From Phenylobacterium sp. (GTDB lineage Bacteria > Pseudomonadota > Alphaproteobacteria > Caulobacterales > Caulobacteraceae), in NCBI GenBank assembly GCA_020402585.1, contig JADBZH010000038.1:1-64000 (forward strand): a stretch of 64,000 bases of DNA, written 5' to 3'. The position numbers and the translations under genes are program-made. Of this stretch, positions 19,362-27,434 are shown in pieces. Each line of letters begins with the position of its first letter. Position 1 is the first letter of the stretch. Below the pieces are notes generated by a model that saw only the letters and a list, made by a program, of their open reading frames with translations, was not told the origin of the DNA and searched no databases.

Positions 19362-20477
19362 ATGAGCGAACCCGAACTGAAGCGCACGCCCCTGCATGGC
19401 GCCCACCTGGCTGCAGGCGCGCGCATGGCGGGCTTCGCCGGCTACGACATGCCCATCCAGTACCCCGACGGGGTCATGAAGGAGCACGCCTGGACCCGGA
19501 CTTCGGCGGGCCTGTTCGACGTGTCGCACATGGGCCAGGCGCGGCTGGCCGGCGAGGGCTGGGCGGCGGCCTTTGAGGCCGTCACCCCGGGGGACTTCGC
19601 CGCCCTCAAGCCGGGGCGACAGAAATACTCCGTCCTGTTGAACGACGAGGGCGGGATCCTCGATGACCTGATGGCCGCCCGTCCGGATGGCGAGGGCCTG
19701 TTCATCGTCGTCAACGGCGCCTGCAAGGACGAGGACTTCCGGTTCCTGGAGGCGCGCCTGCCCGCCGGGGTCCGCCTGACCCGCCTGGAGGACCGGGCCC
19801 TTTTCGCCCTGCAGGGGCCGCAGGCCGCGGCCGTGCTGGCGGCGCATGTCCCAGGATTTGTGGACATGGCCTTCATGGACAGCTCGGCCATCACCGGCTT
19901 CGGCGGCGTGGACCTGATCGTCTCGCGCTCGGGCTACACCGGCGAGGACGGCTTCGAGATCTCCCTGCCGGCCGCAGAGGCCGCACGGGCCTGGGACTTG
20001 CTGCTGGCCGACGACCGGGTCCGGCCCATCGGCCTGGGGGCCCGGGACTCCCTCCGGCTCGAGGCGGGGCTGCCCCTCTACGGTCACGACGTCGATCCCT
20101 CGGTCAGCCCGGTGGAGGCCGACCTCTCCTTCGCCATCTCGCCCTCGCGCCGCCGCCGCGGCGACTTCCCCGGCGCGGCCCGGATCCTGGGCGAGCTTTC
20201 CAGTGCGCCGTCCCGCGCCCGCATCGCCCTGAAGGTGCTGGAAGGCGCCCCCGCCCGGGAGGGCGCGGTGATTGTCGATGGCGCGGGCGTCGAGGCGGGC
20301 GTGGTCACTTCAGGCGGCTTCTCCCCCACCCTCGGCCATCCCATCGCCATCGGTTTCGCCCCGCCCGCCCTCTGCGCCCCGGGCCGGAGGCTTGGGGTCG
20401 TCGTGCGCGGCCGCACCTGGCCCGTCGAGACCGTCGCCCTTCCCTTCGTTCCCCATCGCTATGTCCGCCGGCCCTGA
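19362..20477 (+). CDS. gcvT: Glycine cleavage system T protein (aminomethyltransferase)
   Basis: 371 residues from ATG 19362, chosen because GGGAG lies 7 nt upstream; an in-frame TTG 21 nt earlier is less likely. Signatures: [49 protein letters not shown] and [16 protein letters not shown]. It transfers the methylene group from the H-protein aminomethyl arm to tetrahydrofolate and releases ammonia. First gene of gcvT-gcvH-gcvPA-gcvPB under the glycine riboswitch. Confidence 0.96.
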   Translation: MSEPELKRTPLHGAHLAAGARMAGFAGYDMPIQYPDGVMKEHAWTRTSAGLFDVSHMGQARLAGEGWAAAFEAVTPGDFAALKPGRQKYSVLLNDEGGILDDLMAARPDGEGLFIVVNGACKDEDFRFLEARLPAGVRLTRLEDRALFALQGPQAAAVLAAHVPGFVDMAFMDSSAITGFGGVDLIVSRSGYTGEDGFEISLPAAEAARAWDLLLADDRVRPIGLGARDSLRLEAGLPLYGHDVDPSVSPVEADLSFAISPSRRRRGDFPGAARILGELSSAPSRARIALKVLEGAPAREGAVIVDGAGVEAGVVTSGGFSPTLGHPIAIGFAPPALCAPGRRLGVVVRGRTWPVETVALPFVPHRYVRRP

Positions 20478-20490
20478 AAGGACTTCCGCC

Positions 20491-20856
20491 ATGCGCTTCA
20501 CCAAGGATCATGAATGGGTCGCCCTCGACGGCGATATCGCCACCGTCGGCATCACCGCCTACGCCGCCGAGCAGCTGGGCGACGTGGTCTATGTCGAGAC
20601 CCCCGAGCCTGGCCGCGCCCTTAAGGCCGGCGAGGGCATGGCGGTGGTCGAGAGCGTCAAGGCGGCCTCGGACGTCTACGCCCCCCTCTCGGGCGAGGTG
20701 GTCGAGGCCAATCCTGGTCTCGCCGGCGCCCCCGAGACGGTGAACGCCGAGCCTGAATCCGGCGGATGGTTTGCGCGGGTGCGCATCGCCGACCGCGCCG
20801 AGTATGACGCCCTGATGGACCGCGCCGCCTACGACGCCTTCCTGGAGACCCTCTGA
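20491..20856 (+). CDS. gcvH: Glycine cleavage system H protein
   Basis: 121 residues starting MRFTKDHEW; a longer open frame upstream overlaps gcvT and is not used. The lipoyl-attachment lysine is Lys57 in [14 protein letters not shown]. It carries the aminomethyl intermediate between the P, T and L proteins. A GAAAGGA ribosome site precedes the ATG and the stop lies 3 nt before gcvPA. The length is normal for GcvH. Confidence 0.97.
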   Translation: MRFTKDHEWVALDGDIATVGITAYAAEQLGDVVYVETPEPGRALKAGEGMAVVESVKAASDVYAPLSGEVVEANPGLAGAPETVNAEPESGGWFARVRIADRAEYDALMDRAAYDAFLETL

Positions 20857-20859
20857 GCC

Positions 20860-22203
20860 ATGCGTTACCTGCCGCTGGACGAGGCGGACCGCCGCCACAT
20901 GCTGGGCGTGATCGGCGCCCCTGACGTCGACGCCCTGTTCGCCGATGTCCCGGCGCCTGCGCGCCTTTCCGGTCCGGTCGACCTGCCGGGTTACGCCGGG
21001 GAGATCGAGGTCGAGCGCGAGCTGGCGGGCCTGGCGGCCCTGAACCGCCCGGCGGGGGCGGGGCCCTTCTTCTGCGGGGCGGGCGCCTACAAGCATCATG
21101 TGCCGGCGACGGTGGACCACATCATCCAGCGGTCGGAGTTCCTGACCAGCTACACGCCCTACCAGCCCGAGATCGCCCAGGGCACCCTGCAGGTCCTGTT
21201 CGAGTTCCAGACCCAGGTCGCCGCCCTGACCGGCATGGAGGTGGCCAACGCCTCGCTCTACGACGGCTCCACGGCCTGCGCCGAGGCGGTGATGATGTCC
21301 CGGCGGGTCACCCGCCGGCGCAAGGCCGTGCTGTCGGGCGGCCTTCACCCCCACTACGCCACCGTCACCCACACTATCGCCACGGCCGAGGGCATGGAGA
21401 TCACCCGCCGGCCCGCCGCCGTCGACGCTGAAGCGGACGTCCTGGCCGCCATCGATTCCGACACCGCCTGCGTGGTGGTCCAGACCCCCAACGTCTTCGG
21501 GACGGTCACGGACGTCACCGCCATCGCCGAGGCGGCCCACGCCGCCGGCGCCCTGCTGGTGGTGGTGACCACCGAGGCCGTGGCCCTGGGCCTGCTGAAG
21601 TCCCCCGGCGAGATGGGCGCCGACATCGCCGTGGCCGAGGGCCAGTCCCTGGGGGTCGGCCTGAACTTCGGCGGCCCCTATGTCGGCCTCTTCGCCTGCC
21701 GCGAGAAGTTCGTCCGCCAGATGCCGGGCCGGCTCTGCGGCGAGACCGTGGACGCCGAGGGCCGCCGGGGCTTCGTCCTGACCCTCTCGACCCGCGAGCA
21801 GCATATCCGCCGGGAGAAGGCGACCTCGAACATCTGCACCAACTCCGGGCTCTGCGCCCTGGCCTTTTCGATCCACATGACCCTGCTGGGCGGGACGGGG
21901 CTGAGGCGGCTGGCCGAGGTGAACCATGGCCGGGCGCGCACCCTGGCCGGGGCCCTGGCCGGCCTTCCTGGCGTGGAGGTCCTGACGCCGCGCTTCTTCA
22001 ACGAGGTCGCCGTCCGGGTTCCCGGCTCCGCCGCCGCCCTGGTCGAGGCCCTGGCCGGGGAGGGGATCCTGGCCGGCGTGCCGGTCTCCCGCCTCGATCC
22101 CACCGCCGGCATGGACGATGTCCTGCTGCTCGCCGCCACCGAAACCACCTCGGCCGCCGACATCGAGGCCCTGGTCGCCGCCCTGTCCCGGAGGATCCGC
22201 TGA
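20860..22203 (+). CDS. gcvPA: Glycine dehydrogenase (decarboxylating) subunit 1
   Basis: 447 residues, the N-terminal half of P-protein in the split form. Typical blocks: [54 protein letters not shown] and [18 protein letters not shown]. It has no PLP lysine; that is in subunit 2. With gcvPB it decarboxylates glycine and loads the methylamine onto lipoyl-GcvH. Its stop overlaps the gcvPB start by 1 nt (TGATG). Confidence 0.96.
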   Translation: MRYLPLDEADRRHMLGVIGAPDVDALFADVPAPARLSGPVDLPGYAGEIEVERELAGLAALNRPAGAGPFFCGAGAYKHHVPATVDHIIQRSEFLTSYTPYQPEIAQGTLQVLFEFQTQVAALTGMEVANASLYDGSTACAEAVMMSRRVTRRRKAVLSGGLHPHYATVTHTIATAEGMEITRRPAAVDAEADVLAAIDSDTACVVVQTPNVFGTVTDVTAIAEAAHAAGALLVVVTTEAVALGLLKSPGEMGADIAVAEGQSLGVGLNFGGPYVGLFACREKFVRQMPGRLCGETVDAEGRRGFVLTLSTREQHIRREKATSNICTNSGLCALAFSIHMTLLGGTGLRRLAEVNHGRARTLAGALAGLPGVEVLTPRFFNEVAVRVPGSAAALVEALAGEGILAGVPVSRLDPTAGMDDVLLLAATETTSAADIEALVAALSRRIR

Positions 22204-23786
22204 TGAGCCTCAATTCCGTTGGCCGTCCGACCCGCCCCGCCGCCGACGCCCCCGCCGCCGGCTTCGCCTCCCTGAGCGGCGGGCGCGGCCTGCTGCAGGA
22301 CGAGGCGCTGATCTTTGAGCGCGACTCCTGGGAAGGGACCGGCGTCGATCTGCCCTCGCCTGACGCCGGCGCCGAGGATCTGGCCGGTCTGGTCCGCGCC
22401 AGGCCCCTGAGCCTTCCCGGCCTCTCCGAGCCCGAGACGGTCCGTCACTATGTCCGCCTGAGCCAGAAGAACCACGCCATCGACCTGGCCCTCTATCCGC
22501 TGGGCTCGTGCACCATGAAGCACAACCCGCGGCTCAACGAGAAGCTGGCCCGGCTGCCCGGCTTCGCCGACCTGCATCCCCTGGCTCCGGTCTCCGCGGT
22601 CCAGGGCGCCCTGGGCCTGATGGACCGCCTTTCCCACTGGCTGAAGACCCTGACCGGCATGCCCGCCGTGGCCCTGTCGCCCAAGGCGGGCGCCCATGGC
22701 GAGCTCTGCGGCCTCCTGGCCATCCGGGCCGCCCACGCCGCCGCCGGTCAGACCCAGCGACGCCTGGTCCTGACCCCCACCTCCGCCCACGGCACCAATC
22801 CGGCCACCGCGGCCTTCGTCGGCTACGAGGTGGTGGAGATCGGACAGACCGCGGACGGTCGGGTCGACCTTGCCGACCTCGCCGCCAAGCTGAGCGATGA
22901 GGTGGCGGCCATCATGGTCACCAACCCCAACACCTGCGGCCTGTTCGAGCGGGACATCCTGGAGATCTCCCGACTGACCCACGCGGCGGGGGCCTACTTC
23001 TACTGCGACGGGGCCAACTTCAACGCCATCGTCGGCCGGGTCCGGCCCGGCGACCTCGGCGTCGACGCCATGCACATCAACCTGCACAAGACCTTCTCCA
23101 CCCCCCACGGGGGCGGCGGGCCGGGCTCCGGCCCGGTGGTCCTGTCGCAGGCCCTGGCGCCCTTCGCCCCGACCCCCTGGGTGGTCCACGGCCCTGAGGG
23201 ATTCAAGCTCCTGGAGGAGACCGAGGCCGAGGCGGCTCAGGCCTTTGGCCGCATGACCGCCTTCCACGGCCAGATGGGCATGTATGTCCGCGCCTACGCC
23301 TACATGCTCAGCCACGGCGCCGACGGCCTGAGGCAGGCGGCCGAGGATGCGGTGCTGAACGCCAACTACATCAAGGCCCGGCTCTCCGGCGTGATGAGCG
23401 CGGCCTTCCCGGACGGCCCTTGCATGCACGAGGCCCTGTTCGACGACCGCTGGCTGGAGGGGACCGGGATCACCACCCTCGACTTCGCCAAGGCCATGAT
23501 CGACGAAGGTTTCCACCCCATGACCATGTACTTCCCGCTGGTGGTGCACGGGGCCATGCTCATCGAGCCGACGGAATCGGAGTCCCTGGCCGAGCTCGAC
23601 CGCTTCTGCGACGCCCTCCTGGGCCTGGCGCGGGCGGCCCTCGCCGGCGAGACCGAGCGCTTCACGGCGGCGCCTCACCTGGCGCCCCTGCGTCGTCTGG
23701 ACGAAACCCTGGCGGCCCGGAAGCCTCGGCTGACCTGGCGCAAGACAGAGACAGGTGTGGCGCCGGCGCCGCTCGCTGCGGAATAG
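22203..23786 (+). CDS. gcvPB: Glycine dehydrogenase (decarboxylating) subunit 2
   Basis: 527 residues, the PLP-bearing half of split P-protein. The PLP lysine is Lys296 in HINLHKTFSTPHGGGGPGSG. Other blocks: YPLGSCTMKHNPR, TPTSAHGTNPATAAF and VTNPNTCGLFE. Together with gcvPA it forms an alpha2beta2 enzyme. Last gene of the riboswitch-controlled operon; the dihydrolipoamide dehydrogenase (L protein) is not in the window. Confidence 0.96.
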   Translation: MSLNSVGRPTRPAADAPAAGFASLSGGRGLLQDEALIFERDSWEGTGVDLPSPDAGAEDLAGLVRARPLSLPGLSEPETVRHYVRLSQKNHAIDLALYPLGSCTMKHNPRLNEKLARLPGFADLHPLAPVSAVQGALGLMDRLSHWLKTLTGMPAVALSPKAGAHGELCGLLAIRAAHAAAGQTQRRLVLTPTSAHGTNPATAAFVGYEVVEIGQTADGRVDLADLAAKLSDEVAAIMVTNPNTCGLFERDILEISRLTHAAGAYFYCDGANFNAIVGRVRPGDLGVDAMHINLHKTFSTPHGGGGPGSGPVVLSQALAPFAPTPWVVHGPEGFKLLEETEAEAAQAFGRMTAFHGQMGMYVRAYAYMLSHGADGLRQAAEDAVLNANYIKARLSGVMSAAFPDGPCMHEALFDDRWLEGTGITTLDFAKAMIDEGFHPMTMYFPLVVHGAMLIEPTESESLAELDRFCDALLGLARAALAGETERFTAAPHLAPLRRLDETLAARKPRLTWRKTETGVAPAPLAAE

Positions 23787-24075
23787 CGGTGTCCGTCGCC
23801 GGGGGGACGCCGACCCTCGACCCGGACGGCTTTACGCGCCCCGGTCGGGGTCGCATAGGCTTGGGGATCTCCGGCGGGAGTGGTCCGTCGGGGGGCCTGA
23901 TTCGGTGTCGGATGACCGTGGCGCAATCATCTCTGGACCCGCGTCGCCGGCGCATCCCCGCTTCCCGATGGGACGGGGCGATGAGGGTTGGGATGGGGCG
24001 CCATTTTCCTGTCGCCGCCGCACCCCATATCTTGGCGTTCTCGGAGACCCGGACCCCTCCCACGGTTTCCAGTGA

Positions 24076-24504
24076 ATGGAATTGAAGTCTGTGCCCGAGG
24101 CGCCCAAGGAGAAATCGTCGGTCTATCGCGAGGCGGACGCCTTGGCGCGCGCCTTCCTGTCCGGGATCGCGCGGACGGGCCTGACCGTAGGCGGACTCAT
24201 CCTGGTGATCGCCGGGGTGGCGATCGCCCCGCTGCCGGGCCCTCTTGGCCTGCCGCTCACCGTCGTCGGCCTGATGATGGTCCTCAGGGGGTCCTTCCGC
24301 GCCAAGCGGGAGTTCGTCCGCCTCCAGAACCGCCACCCCAAGTTCGTCCGGCCCCTGCGCAGGCTCCTGCGGCGGGACCCGGAGATCATTCCCTTCGCCT
24401 GGCAGCAGTCGCTCAGGGTCGAGCGTCTGGTCCTGCCCAAACGCTACCGGTTCCTCGTCAGGACGCGAAAGAAGATGAAGGGCCGCCGGCGAACGCCGGA
24501 TTAG
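24076..24504 (+). CDS. Small membrane protein with PGPGW-like core
   Basis: 142 residues. A hydrophobic hairpin at about 30-75 (GLTVGGLILVIAGVAIAPLPGPLGLPLTVVGLMMVL) is followed by a strongly basic tail ending RTRKKMKGRRRTPD. The LPGP turn between two helices recalls the PGPGW family of putative transmembrane proteins, but the match is loose. Function unknown. No clear ribosome site precedes the ATG. The 289 nt before it (23787-24075) contain no gene or RNA that I recognise. The other end abuts repeat locus B. Confidence 0.6.
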   Translation: MELKSVPEAPKEKSSVYREADALARAFLSGIARTGLTVGGLILVIAGVAIAPLPGPLGLPLTVVGLMMVLRGSFRAKREFVRLQNRHPKFVRPLRRLLRRDPEIIPFAWQQSLRVERLVLPKRYRFLVRTRKKMKGRRRTPD

Positions 24505-24522
24505 GACCGCCCCCGCCCCTTT

Positions 24523-24620
24523 GTCCCGCTTCGCGGTCCACCTCCCCCTGGGGGGAGGAGTTAAACGACCCAATTGCTCCCCCAAGGGGGAGCTGTCAGC
24601 GAAGCTGACTGAGGGGGTCT
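24523..24620. repeat. Intergenic palindromic repeat, locus B
   Basis: Same element as locus A in the opposite orientation: CCGCTTCGCGG, CACCTCCCCC/GGGGGGAGG, a spacer, then TTGCTCCCCCAAGGGGGAGC, a TCAGCGAAGCTGA hairpin and GAGGGGGTC at the end. It separates the convergent PGPGW-like gene and atpF. The hairpin modules show compensatory changes compared with the other copies (TCAGC/GCTGA in place of CCGGC/GCCGG), so RNA or DNA pairing seems to be conserved. Confidence 0.85.
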
Positions 24621-24650
24621 ACGGAGCCGCAGGGGGCGGGTTGATCGGTG

Positions 24651-25163
24651 TCAGCCCAGCTTCTCGGCGATCATCGGGATGGCGCGATCCACAAGCGGGT
24701 CGGCCTTTCCGCCCGACAGGCGGCCTGCCAGGACCTGCTCAGCCATGAAGGTGGCCAGGTCCACAGCCGCGGCGCGCACCTCCGCCTCGGCCTGGGCCTC
24801 GGCGTTGGCGATCTTCCGCTCCGCCAGTTGCTGGCGGCGGGCGAGGGATTCGTCCAGGCGGGCCTTCGCTTCGGCCTCATAGGCGCGGGCCTGCTCCTCG
24901 GCGGCGGCCAGCATGTCGCGGACCTGCTTCTCAGCCTCGACCCGCTCGGCCTTCAGCTCCGCCAGGAGACGCTCAGCCTCGGCCCGGATCCGGGCAGCCT
25001 CGTCCAGGTCGTTCTGGATGGCGTCCCTCTGGGCGTCGAGGCGACCGGCGATCATCTGCGGCGCCTTGGCCACAAAGACCACGATGCCCAGGAAGATGAT
25101 CAGGCCAGCGGCGATCCAGAACTCAGGCTTCGACGGATCGAGGGAGATGTGGAACGGATTCAT
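24651..25163 (-). CDS. atpF: ATP synthase F0 subunit b
   Basis: 170 residues. One N-terminal membrane helix (FWIAAGLIIFLGIVVFVA) is followed by a long charged coiled coil, as expected for the peripheral stalk. Its start overlaps the stop of the b' gene by 1 nt. In alphaproteobacteria the stalk is a b/b' heterodimer; this is the second, shorter of the two. It is the last gene of the F0 operon; the F1 genes are not in the window. Confidence 0.93.
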   Translation of the reverse strand: MNPFHISLDPSKPEFWIAAGLIIFLGIVVFVAKAPQMIAGRLDAQRDAIQNDLDEAARIRAEAERLLAELKAERVEAEKQVRDMLAAAEEQARAYEAEAKARLDESLARRQQLAERKIANAEAQAEAEVRAAAVDLATFMAEQVLAGRLSGGKADPLVDRAIPMIAEKLG

Positions 25164-25744
25164 CAGGCGGCTCCCTTGGCGGCGGCGCGCAGGTCAGCGG
25201 CGGAGGCCGCAGTCCCCGTGAGGCGTTCCACCATGGATCCGGCGGTCTCGACGGCGATGTCGCCGACGCTGGCCATGGCCGTGTCCCGGAGGCTCCGGAT
25301 GCGGGTCTCGGCGGCGGCAAGCTCGTCGGCGATCCGGGCGTCGGCTTCCGCCTGGCGCGCAGCGAATTCGGCGTTCGCCTTGGCCTTGGCCTCGGCGGCC
25401 ACAGTGCGGGCGCGGGTCCGGGCCTGCTCGATCTCGGCCCGTGCGGAGGTCGCCTGGGCGTCCGCCTCATCCTGGACCCGGCGGGCCTCGGCCACCGCGG
25501 AGGCGATGGTCTCCGCCCGGGTGTCCTTTACCGCCCGGAGGCGTGGGATGAAGACCCTCGACATGAGGGTGTAGAGGACGATGAAGATCAGTAGGAGCCA
25601 GACAATCTGGCCGCCCCAGTACTGGAGTTCGAACTGGGGCAGGCCGCCGCCGCCGCCAGTTTCGGCAGGGGCGGTTCCGGCGTGCGCGCCGTCCAGGGCC
25701 GGGTAGGCGGCGCCGGGGGCGGTCGGGGTGTCTTCGGCGGCCAT
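25163..25744 (-). CDS. atpF': ATP synthase F0 subunit b'
   Basis: 193 residues. A Pro/Gly/Ala-rich N-terminal extension of about 40 residues precedes LPQFELQYWGGQIVWLLLIFIVLYTLMSRVFIPRL, the b' membrane helix, then an Ala/Glu/Arg coiled coil. It pairs with subunit b to form the peripheral stalk linking F0 and F1. It lies between atpE and atpF, the usual alphaproteobacterial order. Confidence 0.93.
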   Translation of the reverse strand: MAAEDTPTAPGAAYPALDGAHAGTAPAETGGGGGLPQFELQYWGGQIVWLLLIFIVLYTLMSRVFIPRLRAVKDTRAETIASAVAEARRVQDEADAQATSARAEIEQARTRARTVAAEAKAKANAEFAARQAEADARIADELAAAETRIRSLRDTAMASVGDIAVETAGSMVERLTGTAASAADLRAAAKGAA

Positions 25745-25822
25745 CTGGCTACGACGTCCTCAGGATGCAGGTCCACCGGCTGGCCCGAAGGCCAGGCGGC
25801 GGCGCTGCCGGATCGGTTGAAG

Positions 25823-26047
25823 TCAGCTGAACAGGATCAGCAGGCCCAGCACGAAGGCCAGGATGCCCAGGGCCTCGGTGAGGGCCGCGCCGAGGATGAG
25901 GTTGGTGAACTGGCCACCGGCCGCCGACGGGTTCCGGGTGGCGCCCGACAGGAAGTTCCCGAAGATGGTGCCGACGCCGATGCCCGCGCCGATCATGCCG
26001 AGGGTCGCCAGACCCGCGCCGATGAACTTAGCCGCTTCCGCTTCCAT
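25823..26047 (-). CDS. atpE: ATP synthase F0 subunit c
   Basis: 74 residues, two-helix hairpin: [21 protein letters not shown], polar loop RNPSA, then [21 protein letters not shown]. The proton-carrying carboxylate is Glu58. It forms the rotary c-ring in the inner membrane. Length and loop are typical. Flanked by atpB and atpF' on the same strand. Confidence 0.97.
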   Translation of the reverse strand: MEAEAAKFIGAGLATLGMIGAGIGVGTIFGNFLSGATRNPSAAGGQFTNLILGAALTEALGILAFVLGLLILFS

Positions 26048-26098
26048 GATTTTGGTCCTGCTTGAGTGTTGGAAAGGGGTGAAGGATGGACCCGGCGA

Positions 26099-26866
26099 TC
26101 AGTGATGATCGCCGAGGTTGACCACGTCGTTCAGGTAGACGCAGGTCAGAACCGCAAAGACGAAGGCCTGGAGGAAGGCCACGAGGAATTCGAGGGAGGT
26201 CAGGGCGACCACGCCCGCCAGCGGCAGGACGGCGCCGACAACCCCCACGGCGCCCAGGCCCGCCAGGGCGGGGATGAAGCCGGCGAAGACCTTCAGGGCG
26301 ACGTGCCCGCCCAGCATGTTGCCGAACAGTCGCAGGGCGAGGGTGACCGGCCGCAGGAAGAAGGAGATGATCTCGATCGGGGTCACCAGGAAGAGCATGT
26401 ACCAGGGCACGCCCGACGGGACGAACAGCTTGTACATGTTGGCGCCGTTCCGGAGAAAACCCACCACCAGGACGATCAGGAAGGTCATCAGGGCGAGGGT
26501 GACCGTCACCGCCAGCTGCGACGTCGCGGTGAAGGACAGGAACATTCCCAGCATGTTCATCGAAAGGACGAACAGGAAGATCGAGAAGACGTAGGGGAAG
26601 AACTTGCGGGACTCGTGCCCGATGATCCCGTGCGCCATGTCGTCGATATAGCTGAACAGGCCCTCGGCGATCAGCTGCATCCGGCCAGGAACCACCGCCG
26701 CACGGCTGGTGGCGATGGCGAAAAAGGCGATGATCAGGCCCGCCGCGATCAGCATGGCCATGATCGAGTTGTTCAGCGACAGGTCGACGGAAAGACCCCC
26801 GGGCAGCGGCACGGTGGGGAGCTGGAGGCCCTCCTGGATTTCGAACTGTTCCATCGGGCTGGCCAT
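26099..26866 (-). CDS. atpB: ATP synthase F0 subunit a
   Basis: 255 residues from ATG 26866 (MASPMEQFEI); the frame stays open further upstream but only by overlapping atpI. AAGGAG and GAGG lie before this ATG. Five to six membrane helices with the essential Arg in FLRPVTLALRLFGNMLGGH, which faces the c-ring glutamate. It forms the proton half-channels. It follows atpI by 16 nt. Confidence 0.96.
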   Translation of the reverse strand: MASPMEQFEIQEGLQLPTVPLPGGLSVDLSLNNSIMAMLIAAGLIIAFFAIATSRAAVVPGRMQLIAEGLFSYIDDMAHGIIGHESRKFFPYVFSIFLFVLSMNMLGMFLSFTATSQLAVTVTLALMTFLIVLVVGFLRNGANMYKLFVPSGVPWYMLFLVTPIEIISFFLRPVTLALRLFGNMLGGHVALKVFAGFIPALAGLGAVGVVGAVLPLAGVVALTSLEFLVAFLQAFVFAVLTCVYLNDVVNLGDHH

Positions 26867-26882
26867 GCCGCCTCGAGCTCCT

Positions 26883-27239
26883 TCAATCGTCGTCGTCCGA
26901 GGCGTCGTCGGGCAGGTCCCGGGCGGGGCCCCAATCCCGCGCCGCCTGGGCGCTGTAAATCCTGGCCGAACGCACGGCCATCCAGATCGAGATGACGAAG
27001 CCCCCCAGGACCCCGACAATCATCCCCCAGGGCGCCGAACCGACAAGGACGTCGACCGCCGCACCGAGACCCACCCCGACAAAGACCCCGCCGAGAAGCA
27101 GGGCCATGATGCGGTATCCGTAGCCCGACGCCTGAGCGCCGTGATCCGGGATGTCCCGCGTCGTTCGCGCCTCCAGGGCCGCGGCCTGCTCGTCAAGGCG
27201 ACGAATAGCCTCTTCCCTCGAGAGATCCGATCCTGGCAT
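26883..27239 (-). CDS. atpI: ATP synthase protein I
   Basis: 118 residues. Two membrane helices (IMALLLGGVFVGVGLGAAVDVLV and WGMIVGVLGGFVISIWMAV) with the AtpI-type Gly-rich pattern, flanked by charged tails and ending DDASDDDD. AtpI proteins help assemble the c-ring. First gene of the F0 operon, 60 nt downstream of the promoter at 27302-27328. Confidence 0.92.
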   Translation of the reverse strand: MPGSDLSREEAIRRLDEQAAALEARTTRDIPDHGAQASGYGYRIMALLLGGVFVGVGLGAAVDVLVGSAPWGMIVGVLGGFVISIWMAVRSARIYSAQAARDWGPARDLPDDASDDDD

Positions 27240-27301
27240 GGGTCACACGGTCTGACGGCCCTGGCGGAGGCCAGGACCCCGGGCTGGATTTCGGGCCGGA
27301 A

Positions 27302-27328
27302 CCTATAGAAGCGGTTGCAGTGCGTCAA
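27302..27328 (-). promoter_or_regulatory. Housekeeping promoter of the atp F0 operon
   Basis: On the minus strand TTGACGC (27328-27322) is followed after 12 nt by TCTATAGG (27309-27302). This fits the Caulobacter sigma-73 consensus TTGACGS-N10-14-GCTANAWC well. It lies about 60 nt before atpI in a 195-nt gap between atpI and the 3' end of smc. Confidence 0.7.
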
Positions 27329-27434
27329 GGCTGGGCGGTCGGCTTTTAAACCGTTGATTTCAAAAGAAAAGAACGGCCCCAAAATGCCTGGAGGCAGCGG
27401 TCTGCCCGACGGTCCGGGGATTCCCGCCCGACGC

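Noticed and set aside
23787..24075. Structured RNA or gene in the 289-nt gap after gcvPB
   Set aside because: I could find no known RNA signature or supported reading frame; only short GC-rich hairpins and one GATTC site.
26867..27019. N-terminal extension of atpB
   Set aside because: It lies within atpI and reads as low-complexity; ATG 26866 has ribosome sites and matches subunit a length.
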